Positions 1 to 5,676 of a DNA stretch of 6,463 nucleotides are shown here, one piece after another. The notes beneath the pieces are model-generated. The model worked only from the letters and a program-made list of their open reading frames with translations. It was not told where the DNA came from and ran no database searches. This stretch comes from JAFDEI01 sp964196055 (GTDB lineage Bacteria > Myxococcota_A > UBA9160 > SMWR01). Location: the NCBI GenBank assembly GCA_964196055.1, contig CAXMSF010000197.1, positions 1 through 6,463 of the forward strand, in the 5' to 3' direction. Numbering within the stretch: the stretch's first letter is position 1; each line of letters begins with the position of its first letter. A program made the translations under genes and the position numbers.

Positions 1-170
1 CGCACGAGGGCGAGGCCCTGAAGGCACTCTCGCAGCGCTCCAACAACGATTGGGATATCCAGACCACCGCCGTCTTCAACGACTTGTTCGCCAATGAGCC
101 GATCCGCGGCGGCGAAGCCGTGAAGATTTCGATCTCGCACCGGTATGTGGCGAAACCCCAGAAACATTAG
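1..170 (+). CDS. C-terminal end of an unidentified protein (5' end outside window)
   Basis: The frame starting at base 3 is open from the window edge to a TAG at 168-170 and encodes 55 residues (HEGEALKALSQR... ending RYVAKPQKH). Codon third positions are mostly G or C, as in the other genes here, which supports it being coding. I do not recognise the family with confidence. The pattern of a leucine/phenylalanine-rich helix, then RGGEAV and a basic tail with HR, is loosely like the C-terminal helix of crotonase-fold (enoyl-CoA hydratase) proteins, but 55 residues are too few to assign it. No signal peptide or membrane segment lies in the visible part. A small palindrome lies 22 bases after the stop. 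It is followed on the same strand by the sigma factor gene after a 312-base gap that carries its own promoter, so the two are probably separate transcripts. Confidence 0.7.
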   Translation, partial: HEGEALKALSQRSNNDWDIQTTAVFNDLFANEPIRGGEAVKISISHRYVAKPQKH

Positions 171-191
171 GTCGTACCCCGGGTGATGTTT

Positions 192-205
192 TGGGTCGTG
201 ACCCA
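192..205. repeat. Short perfect inverted repeat after the first gene, possible weak terminator
   Basis: TGGGTC, two bases, GACCCA: a perfect 6-bp dyad starting 22 bases after the TAG at 168-170. As RNA it would form about five pairs closed by a CGTG loop. No run of T follows on either strand, so it is not a standard intrinsic terminator. It may be a weak 3' end stabiliser, or chance. Confidence 0.3.
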
Positions 206-306
206 GAGAATGTTGCTGGCGCACGCCTTGCGATGGGGGCCTGGCCGCCTCGAAGCACCGCTTCACACCCCGGGGCTGGAAAGCACCGGACCGCTGACGT
301 CTCTTG

Positions 307-349
307 TGTGTTCCATATCGTGCACGACAACCATATTGTGTTCGATATG
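307..349. promoter_or_regulatory. Inverted/direct repeat cluster, candidate activator (enhancer) site
   Basis: CATATCG (314-320) and CGATATG (343-349) are perfect inverted copies. Pairing continues inward through 327/336 with one mismatch and two G-T pairs. The 12-mers TGTGTTCCATAT (307-318) and TGTGTTCGATAT (337-348) are direct repeats with one difference, exactly 30 bases apart, about three helical turns. CCATAT also recurs at 331-336. The dyad centre lies about 127 bases upstream of the start point predicted from the -24/-12 promoter, within the usual range for sigma-54 enhancer-binding proteins. It could instead be an operator or the hairpin of a leader or 3' transcript. Binding is inferred. 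Confidence 0.45.
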
Positions 350-430
350 AGCAATTTTCCGCTTCTTCGCTCATCTGCATGATCATTCTCAACTACTTGA
401 ATTAGAACGAATTTCCGCGTTTCGTAACAC

Positions 431-447
431 TTGGCACGGTAAGTGCT
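431..447 (+). promoter_or_regulatory. Sigma-54 (RpoN) -24/-12 promoter of the ECF sigma factor gene
   Basis: TTGGCACGGTAAGTGCT matches the sigma-54 consensus YTGGCACGrNNNTTGCW at every defined base except the first T of TTGC, which is G (443). The invariant GG (433-434) and GC (445-446) are separated by exactly ten bases, as required. The predicted start is near 458, giving a leader of about 25 bases that contains the ribosome-binding site. Promoters of this class need an ATP-dependent enhancer-binding protein; a candidate site is at 307-349. Confidence 0.8.
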
Positions 448-468
448 TTTTGTGTAGGTGACGACCTG

Positions 469-476
469 AAAAGGAG
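469..476 (+). promoter_or_regulatory. Ribosome-binding site fixing the ATG start at 483
   Basis: AAAAGGAG lies six bases before ATG 483. An in-frame TTG at 477 directly abuts this sequence with no spacer and so is not a usable start. Confidence 0.85.
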
Positions 477-482
477 TTGCCG

Positions 483-1148
483 ATGAAGCGCCCGAAGATC
501 CTCCGACCCGACGAAAGCGAATTCATCGCGCGCCTGAAATCGGGCGACGCGGATGCCTACGAAGAACTCGTGAGACTCTATTCGGGGCGGCTGATCGCGC
601 TCGCGAGCCAGATCCTGGGAGACCAGGATCTGGCTCGCGACGCGGTCCAGGACGCCTTCCTGAGTGCCTTCCGCTCGATGGACCGCTTCAACGGCGACGC
701 GCGCCTGAGCAGCTGGCTGCACCGAATCGTCGCGAATGCCGCGCTCGCGAAGCTACGCGTCAAACGACGCCGACCGGAGTGCTTCTTCACCGAAGAGTTC
801 GGACTCGGCGCAGACGAAGATCCGCTCGATCGTGCCCAGATCGCCGCCCCCGGTGATGGACCGACCCGCGTCGACGACGAAATCGCCCGGCAGCAGGAGG
901 CGCAATTCATCCAGAATTGCATCGCACGTCTGAAGGAGAACCACCGCACGGTGCTGATGCTTCGCTACATCCACGAGTACGACACCGAGCAGACCGCACA
1001 GATCCTCGGCGTGGGGCAGAACACCGTAAAGACACGCCTGATGCGGGCGCGCGGCGCGCTGCGCAGCTGCATCGAGCGCGAGATCGAGCACGCGTCGGTG
1101 TTCGTCGCATCGATCGCGCTCGAGAGCGAGCAACCCCAGGCCGCTTGA
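483..1148 (+). CDS. ECF-type RNA polymerase sigma factor (sigma-70 family)
   Basis: A 221-residue group 4 (ECF) sigma factor, which directs core RNA polymerase to a small set of promoters. Region 2 spans about residues 24-93: a start like DAYEELVRLYSGRL, the core-binding GDQDLARDAVQDAFLSAF, the -10 reading part FNGDARLSSWLHRIVANAAL, then a basic RVKRRR. An acidic linker of about 45 residues follows. Region 4 is at about 138-194, with a helix-turn-helix (YDTEQTAQILGVGQNTVKTR) that reads the -35 element. A tail of about 27 residues extends past region 4. The ATG at 483 is chosen from its ribosome-binding site. Expression probably depends on sigma-54 (promoter 431-447). No anti-sigma gene is adjacent: the next gene is convergent and unrelated in type, so control may lie at transcription or in a distant partner. 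The gene carries a perfect 18-bp inverted repeat at 601-640 (residues 40-53). Class is secure; the ECF subgroup and target genes are not known. Confidence 0.93.
   Translation: MKRPKILRPDESEFIARLKSGDADAYEELVRLYSGRLIALASQILGDQDLARDAVQDAFLSAFRSMDRFNGDARLSSWLHRIVANAALAKLRVKRRRPECFFTEEFGLGADEDPLDRAQIAAPGDGPTRVDDEIARQQEAQFIQNCIARLKENHRTVLMLRYIHEYDTEQTAQILGVGQNTVKTRLMRARGALRSCIEREIEHASVFVASIALESEQPQAA
601..640. repeat. Perfect 18-bp inverted repeat with GAGA loop inside the sigma factor gene
   Basis: The left arm TCGCGAGCCAGATCCTGG (601-618) and right arm CCAGGATCTGGCTCGCGA (623-640) are exact reverse complements around GAGA (619-622). Pairing stops at 600/641 (C against C). In mRNA this makes an 18-pair stem with a GNRA tetraloop, far longer than expected by chance. 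It codes for LASQILGDQDLARD of region 2. Because of the symmetry, one reverse-strand frame reads the near-identical ASQILVSQDLARE. Possible roles are mRNA processing or translation control; it may also be a relic of template switching. Confidence 0.95.
902..920. repeat. 7-bp inverted repeat in the sigma factor linker region
   Basis: GCAATTC (902-908) and GAATTGC (914-920) are exact inverted copies around a five-base loop. They cover codons for QFIQNC at the start of region 4. Dyads of this size are expected by chance in a window this long; recorded because it is the second hairpin in the same gene. Confidence 0.5.
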
Positions 1149-1149
1149 G

Positions 1150-1171
1150 CCCGGAGTGGTGACACTCAGGG
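1150..1171. terminator. Hairpin between convergent genes, candidate bidirectional terminator
   Basis: CCC (1150-1152) pairs with GGG (1169-1171), then one G-A mismatch, then GAGTG (1154-1158) pairs with CACTC (1163-1167) around a GTGA loop, a GNRA tetraloop as RNA. It begins just after the sigma factor stop (1146-1148) and includes the stop codon of the minus-strand gene (1166-1168). No T run follows on either strand, so an intrinsic terminator is not proven; it could block polymerase or protect 3' ends of both transcripts. Confidence 0.45.
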
Positions 1172-3304
1172 AAGCAGCGCTCGCCAGCGAATCCGGGCCA
1201 GGTCGAACGCGCTGACTGCTCCGCGGGCCTCCGCGGCCTGCGTGTTCGCAGCGCGAAAGCCGATCGCGGTCACGCGCTCGCGGACGAGCCGGCCCGGAAT
1301 CTCGATCGTGTGCCAGGCGAAACCCGTTTGTTCGACCCGCAGTTCTTCGACCGCTACGCCGTCGACCCCGATTTCGAGTCGCTGCGGCAGCGCCCACGAG
1401 CGCACGCGGAGCCGCACCTCGAGTTCAATCGGAACACCGCTCGGTAGCTCGGCGAAGACCGTCGCGATCGGACCGTTTGCGGGAACGAACGTCGTACCAT
1501 CCACGTCGCGCGACGCTCCTCCCCAACCGAGGTAGGAGAAGTGGCCGTCCGCCCCCGGCTCACCAACCGCGATCTCACGCGCGTCGAGTGTGATCTCCGG
1601 GGAGAAGACCACTTCGTCGAACATCCATGAACCGGGCCGGCGGCTCTCGGGGCCCACCGAGTAGCGCTCGACCCGCTCCAGGTGCCCGCCCGGCTTTCCG
1701 TTTCGCAACACGTAGAGCCCATAGCTTCGCCGTCGCTTTTCACCGCTTGCGAGCTTCGCCAGATCGCGGCCGGGCAGCTTCGCGTCGATCCCCGCCATGG
1801 CGGCGATCGTGGGCGCAATATCCTCGAGAGATGCCGGGGCACCGGAACGGTGCAAGCCGCCTTCGCCTCCGGGCCACTTGATCGCGAGCAGCGGGCGGGA
1901 ACGCGATAGTCGTGCCATGGTGAGACCATGCGAACCGAACACGCGCGCCCCGAAGGACGCACCGTGATCACCCGCGACGACGATCAATGAACGATCGTAG
2001 ATGCCGAGTTCGCGCAGGCGATCGAGAAGCGTCTGCGTCTGCTTCATGCTACAGCGCATCTGCTCCTCGTAGTTGGCACGGCTGTAGGGGCGCGACGGCA
2101 CCTTGTTGCAATCGGCATCGAGTACGAACGGCCCGTGCCCCCCTCCGGCGTGCAGGATCTTGAATGTGGGTGCGTCGCGTCCGATGTGAATCCGAGCTAC
2201 GAATTCCTCGAAGAACGCCGCGGCGCTCGACACGAACACCGGCGCCTCGCCCTCACGCCACAGGGCAGCCTGCGCGAGCCATTCGCCGCCGCGATAGATC
2301 GCCTGCTTGACTCCGTAGGGTGAGTGGCGAAACAATGACAAGTCGAACAGCTGCGCGGCCATTTGAAGCCGGTAGAGCTCAGGAGATTCGTAGGGGCGCG
2401 GAATTGCGAAACAGTTCGAATGGCGACCTTCGAAACAAAAGAGCGGCCAGGCCGAGACCCAATCGACCGAAAAACCCGCCCCCATCAGCGAGCCGGTGAT
2501 TGCATCGCGCTGCAATGAGTCCCGCATGTAGTCGTCGATCGGCGTACGGTTGTCGTACGCCGGAGCTCCGAGCATCACCGGCAGGCTGTACTGCGTCGAC
2601 GGGAATGCCCCCGTCGTGTCGCTGAAGAACTCGAAGCCGGAGAACGCCGCGTCGTAAGACGACGGATCGCGATCGGCGAACTGCGCGAAGGTATCGGAGG
2701 TCGCGGTATCGAGGATCAGCAGCACGATGTTCGTGCCTGTCGAGAACTCGAAGATTTCGTCGGCAGCGACCAGCGCGGGCGGTGCTGCAGAGCCGTCCTC
2801 GGCCGCATTCCAGTCGAAGGGCAGCACGGCGAGCTGGAGCGCGAGAAAGATTCCCGCGATCGTGGCCACGCGCGCGCGCAACGCGCGGTGGAAGACCTGC
2901 GCGGCGACGATGCCTGAAATCCACAACAGCGCGTCGCGAACGCGCGCCGATGCCTCGGCCGAGAAATCGAGCTCGTTCCCATCGAGCAGGCCGAAGTTCC
3001 CGACGAGCCAGTTGCCCTGAAGCCAGGCCAGAACGGCGAGTGAAAACACGAATGCGAGAGCGCGGCTTCGCCAGCGGCGCGGCAGCAACCATTGAAGCGC
3101 CGCGAGGGCAACCGTCAGCCCGAGCGCGGCCAGGGCCAGCAGCCAGAACATGCTCCAGTAGGAGGCCCCGTATTCGCTGCTGTTCGCCAGGTAGAGGGTC
3201 CGCGGGCCGACGACTGCGAGGTTCACCGCCAACAGTGCGCTCACCAATAGCGTGTGAGTCGCTTTCGGCTGTTGCTCTGTGCCGCGCACTTCACTGTCTT
3301 GCAT
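1166..3304 (-). CDS. Membrane-anchored sulfatase/alkaline phosphatase-superfamily protein (phosphoethanolamine/LTA-synthase-like)
   Basis: A 712-residue protein with about five N-terminal membrane helices (roughly residues 17-39, 50-74, 82-103, 124-138, 145-162), then an extracytoplasmic catalytic domain (about 190-515) and a beta-rich C-terminal domain (about 560-712). The layout resembles LTA synthase, OpgB and EptA/MCR enzymes, which move or cleave phospho-head groups at the envelope. Visible site residues: D199 in NIVLLILDT, a probable nucleophile T237 in PSTQYSLPVML, H385 and H390 in LHAGGGHGP, D446-H447 in VVAGDHG, and H459 in GSHG. The 12-residue step from H447 to H459 and five from H385 to H390 match EptA/MCR spacing. 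The first metal ligand is Asp, as in many sulfatases, not Glu. No CxPSR sulfatase motif is present, so a formylglycine sulfatase is unlikely. C290/C298 and C399/C418 could form disulfides. GGGGAG lies four bases before the ATG. Substrate unknown. Confidence 0.85.
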   Translation of the reverse strand: MQDSEVRGTEQQPKATHTLLVSALLAVNLAVVGPRTLYLANSSEYGASYWSMFWLLALAALGLTVALAALQWLLPRRWRSRALAFVFSLAVLAWLQGNWLVGNFGLLDGNELDFSAEASARVRDALLWISGIVAAQVFHRALRARVATIAGIFLALQLAVLPFDWNAAEDGSAAPPALVAADEIFEFSTGTNIVLLILDTATSDTFAQFADRDPSSYDAAFSGFEFFSDTTGAFPSTQYSLPVMLGAPAYDNRTPIDDYMRDSLQRDAITGSLMGAGFSVDWVSAWPLFCFEGRHSNCFAIPRPYESPELYRLQMAAQLFDLSLFRHSPYGVKQAIYRGGEWLAQAALWREGEAPVFVSSAAAFFEEFVARIHIGRDAPTFKILHAGGGHGPFVLDADCNKVPSRPYSRANYEEQMRCSMKQTQTLLDRLRELGIYDRSLIVVAGDHGASFGARVFGSHGLTMARLSRSRPLLAIKWPGGEGGLHRSGAPASLEDIAPTIAAMAGIDAKLPGRDLAKLASGEKRRRSYGLYVLRNGKPGGHLERVERYSVGPESRRPGSWMFDEVVFSPEITLDAREIAVGEPGADGHFSYLGWGGASRDVDGTTFVPANGPIATVFAELPSGVPIELEVRLRVRSWALPQRLEIGVDGVAVEELRVEQTGFAWHTIEIPGRLVRERVTAIGFRAANTQAAEARGAVSAFDLARIRWRALLP
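2540..2562. repeat. 9-bp inverted repeat inside the sulfatase-fold gene
   Basis: CGGCGTACG (2540-2548) and CGTACGCCG (2554-2562) are exact inverted copies around five bases, overlapping the palindrome CGGAGCTCCG (2561-2570). They lie in codons for PAYDNRTPID, just after the probable nucleophile. A dyad this size is only mildly surprising in GC-rich DNA; no function is inferred. Confidence 0.5.
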
Positions 3305-3429
3305 CCGGCTCCCCGGGAGTGGAAGTTGGGCCCCCAGTACTACTCAGGTTATCGTGTCGCGCGCAGCGGTGGCGTACTTTTCCAAACCACGATCCACGGC
3401 TCCCGCGTCGGAAGACCCGAGGTGAACGA
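3305..3429. promoter_or_regulatory. Divergent spacer between the sulfatase-fold and DUF3604 genes
   Basis: These 125 bases must hold start signals for both divergent genes unless promoters lie inside coding sequence. I see no convincing -35/-10 pair and no -24/-12 motif. The best candidate is GGAAGTT (3321-3327) followed after 16 bases by TCAGG (3344-3348). It resembles RpoE-type ECF promoters (GGAACTT, 16 bases, TCTGA) and points toward the DUF3604 gene, with a start near 3355. This is weak evidence. Confidence 0.35.
3419..3425 (+). promoter_or_regulatory. Ribosome-binding site supporting the ATG start at 3430
   Basis: GAGGTGA lies four bases before ATG 3430 (GAGG is seven bases away). This start gives an immediate lipoprotein-type signal peptide, whereas the frame stays open upstream to 2782 only as antisense to the divergent gene. 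Confidence 0.7.
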
Positions 3430-5676
3430 ATGGCACGCTCACTTCCATCCCGAGCATCGACACGATTTCTACTCGTCGCAATCTGGTCGTTCGCGTGCGG
3501 CGGCTCCGGCGACGATGTCACCCCGCGACGAGCCGAGGGATCGCGCAAGCCCGAAGCCTCGATCGAAGCCACGGCTGAGCGCCAACGCGCTGGCATCGCC
3601 GCGGTCGCGCCGCCACGAGACTCGCAAATCCTGTTCGGCGACCTCCACGTCCACACATCGTATTCGTGGGATGGCTTCCTGTTCTCGCTGCCGCTGGTAG
3701 GCGGCGAGGGCGTGCACCCTCCCGCCGACGCGTGCGACTTCGCGCGTTACTGCGCCGACCTCGACTTCTTCGCGCTCACCGACCACGCCGAATCGCTGCT
3801 GGCAGAAGACTGGATGGCGTCGAAGGAGAGCGTCCGTCACTGCAACGCGCTCGCAGGCGACACCACCAACCCCGATCTCGTGGCATTCATGGGCTTCGAA
3901 TGGAGCCAGGCGGGACTCACGCCCGAGACCCACTGGGGGCACCGAAACGTCATCTTCCCCGGGACCGATGAGGCGGAACTGCCCACGCGCCCGATCGGCG
4001 CGGGAGCGAAACGCGAGCTCCACCAGGCGCTCGGCCGCAACATGGCCACATTGCGCTGGTTGCAACCGCAGGGCTTTCGCGAGTACACCGCGTTCGTCGA
4101 CTACATCGACGCTCTGTCTCGGCGAGAGGTCTGCGAAGAGGGCGTTGGCGTCCACGAGCTACCACTTACGTGTGAGGAGATCGCCCCGTCGCCGCACGAA
4201 CTCTACGCAAAGCTCGACGAGTGGGGCTTCGAAGCGCTCGCGATCCCCCACGGAACCACCTGGGGGACCTACACGCCTGCGGGCAGCTCCATCGCGAAGC
4301 ACCTCGATCCGCTGCACTACGATCGCGAGCGGCAGGGCCTGATCGAAATCTACTCGGGTCACGGAAACTCCGAGGACTTCCGCAGCTGGAGTCCGTTCGA
4401 GATCGGCGCAGACGGTGAGCGCGTCTGCCCCGAGCCCACCGCCGACTACCTGCCGTGCTGCTGGCAGGCAGGCGAGATCATGCGGTCGCGCTGCGGCGAC
4501 CTCGAAGCGTCCGAGTGTGAGGCCCGCGTGGAGCTGGCCCGGCGATACGCGGCCAATGTCGACCTGCGCCCTCACAACGTGTTTCCGGACGCCGACCCCG
4601 AGGAATGGCTCGACTGCGGTCAATGTCGCGACTGCTTGAAGCCCGCGTACGACTACCGGCCGCGTGAGTCGGTGCAATACGCGATGGCGCTCTCCGGTCC
4701 CAAGCCGCCCGACGCCGACGAACGCCCTCTGCGCTTCCGCTACGGATTCGTCGGCTCGAGCGATGGCCACGCGGCGCGGCCGGGCACCGGCTACAAACAG
4801 ATCGAGCGCAGCATGATGACCGACGCTCTCGGAACGCCTGGATTCATCATCGAAAGCTTCAACCAACTCAGCCGCCGGATGGACGACCCCCGCATACCGA
4901 TCCAGCCGGAACGCGGCGCAATCGGGGTGGTGGGCTCGGACGACCGCGTCACGAGCTTCCTCTACGCCGGCGGCCTCGCCGCCGTGCACTCGCAGAGCCG
5001 CAGCCGCGAGGCAATCTGGCAGGCGATGAAGCGACGCGAAGTCTACGGCACCAGCGGCCCGAGGATCCTGCTGTGGTTCGACCTCACCAATGCCCCGAGT
5101 GGGCCCGCGCCGATGGGTGCCGAAGTCGAACTCGCGGGGAATCCGCGCTTCGAAGTGCGAGCGGTCGGCGCTTATCGGCAGCAGCCCGGCTGCCCGGAAT
5201 GGAGTCGGCAGGGGCTACGGCCCGAGCGCCTGCAACGCCTCTGTCGAAACGAGTGTTACCACCCGAGCGACGAACGCTTTGCCATCTCCGCGATCGAAGT
5301 CGTCCGCATCCGACCGCAGACCCATCACGGCGAGGCCGTCGCGCCGCTCATCGAAGACCCGTGGCGCACCTTCCCGTGCGATCACGGACCGAGCGGCTGT
5401 TCGGCCACCTTCGAGGACCCCGAGTACGCGACCTCCGGGCGCGACGCTCTCTACTACGTGCGGGCACTGCAAGAACCGACCTCGGCGTTGAACGGCGCGC
5501 CCCTCAGCACGCAGTTCGATGCCGAGGGCAACGCGATCGGAACGACGCTGTGCTGGGGCGGCGACGAAAACTCGCTGGCGGGTTGCCCGGCGGCGGTTCA
5601 GGAGCGAGCCTGGTCGTCGCCCATCTTCGTCAACCAGCCGAGCAAACTCGAGCCCAATCGGGAGACATCCCCATGA
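3430..5676 (+). CDS. DUF3604 (PHP-like metal-dependent) lipoprotein
   Basis: A 748-residue exported protein of the DUF3604 family, whose biochemical role is not established. The N-terminus MARSLPSRASTRFLLVAIW is a basic then hydrophobic signal, ending in SFAC with C23 followed by GGSGDD. This looks like a lipoprotein, although the lipobox is weak because it lacks Leu at -3. After a charged linker the fold begins at LFGDLHVHTSYSWDG. All four PHP-type metal motifs are visible: H73/H75, D118/H119 (ALTDHAE), H274 (AIPHGTTWG) and D445/H447 (SSDGH). E157 in FEWS and E306 in IEIYSGHG are further candidates. PHP proteins bind two or three metals and often hydrolyse phosphoesters; the substrate here is unknown. 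It has 19 cysteines besides C23, including C396, C399 and C402 in DCGQCRDC, so disulfides or an extra metal site are likely. Its last four bases overlap the MBL-fold gene start, so the two are probably co-translated. Confidence 0.9.
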   Translation: MARSLPSRASTRFLLVAIWSFACGGSGDDVTPRRAEGSRKPEASIEATAERQRAGIAAVAPPRDSQILFGDLHVHTSYSWDGFLFSLPLVGGEGVHPPADACDFARYCADLDFFALTDHAESLLAEDWMASKESVRHCNALAGDTTNPDLVAFMGFEWSQAGLTPETHWGHRNVIFPGTDEAELPTRPIGAGAKRELHQALGRNMATLRWLQPQGFREYTAFVDYIDALSRREVCEEGVGVHELPLTCEEIAPSPHELYAKLDEWGFEALAIPHGTTWGTYTPAGSSIAKHLDPLHYDRERQGLIEIYSGHGNSEDFRSWSPFEIGADGERVCPEPTADYLPCCWQAGEIMRSRCGDLEASECEARVELARRYAANVDLRPHNVFPDADPEEWLDCGQCRDCLKPAYDYRPRESVQYAMALSGPKPPDADERPLRFRYGFVGSSDGHAARPGTGYKQIERSMMTDALGTPGFIIESFNQLSRRMDDPRIPIQPERGAIGVVGSDDRVTSFLYAGGLAAVHSQSRSREAIWQAMKRREVYGTSGPRILLWFDLTNAPSGPAPMGAEVELAGNPRFEVRAVGAYRQQPGCPEWSRQGLRPERLQRLCRNECYHPSDERFAISAIEVVRIRPQTHHGEAVAPLIEDPWRTFPCDHGPSGCSATFEDPEYATSGRDALYYVRALQEPTSALNGAPLSTQFDAEGNAIGTTLCWGGDENSLAGCPAAVQERAWSSPIFVNQPSKLEPNRETSP
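5660..5664 (+). promoter_or_regulatory. Ribosome-binding site of the MBL-fold gene, inside the upstream gene
   Basis: GGGAG lies eight bases before ATG 5673, within the last codons of the DUF3604 gene. With the ATGA overlap it allows both independent initiation and translational coupling. Confidence 0.7.

Larger units (their letters stand above)
171..482. other. 312-base intergenic region upstream of the sigma factor gene
   Basis: No gene is supported here. The first part (171-300) is GC-rich and holds the 192-205 dyad and the palindrome CCCCGGGG near 269-276. The second part (301-470) is clearly more AT-rich than the rest of the window. It holds a repeat cluster at 307-349, the 8-bp palindrome ATGATCAT at 379-386, and the sigma-54-type promoter at 431-447. 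Open frames crossing it, such as 191-382 on the + strand, lack a ribosome-binding site and recognisable content. The length, AT-rich character and dyads fit a promoter with a distal activator site. Confidence 0.7.

Noticed and set aside
347..382. Eleven-codon leader peptide upstream of the sigma factor
   Set aside because: No ribosome-binding site and it lies upstream of the predicted transcription start.
405..427. GAAC (405-408) and CGTAA (423-427) as an ECF promoter for the sigma factor
   Set aside because: The 14-base spacing is short for ECF promoters, and the sigma-54 match just downstream is much stronger.
477..482. TTG at 477 as start of the sigma factor
   Set aside because: It directly abuts the AAGGAG ribosome-binding site, leaving no spacer; ATG 483 has a six-base spacer.
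753..1397. 214-codon reverse-strand open frame spanning the sigma factor and convergent gene ends
   Set aside because: It crosses two confidently assigned genes in other frames and has repetitive Arg/Ala/Gly composition.
2782..3429. Upstream extension of the DUF3604 frame (964-codon open frame from 2782)
   Set aside because: It is antisense to the divergent sulfatase-fold gene, its translation is arginine-rich low-complexity sequence, and the ATG at 3430 has a ribosome-binding site and signal peptide.
4159..4989. 276-codon reverse-strand open frame over the DUF3604 gene
   Set aside because: It lies wholly opposite a gene with clear family motifs and shows no recognisable domain; typical of GC-rich DNA.
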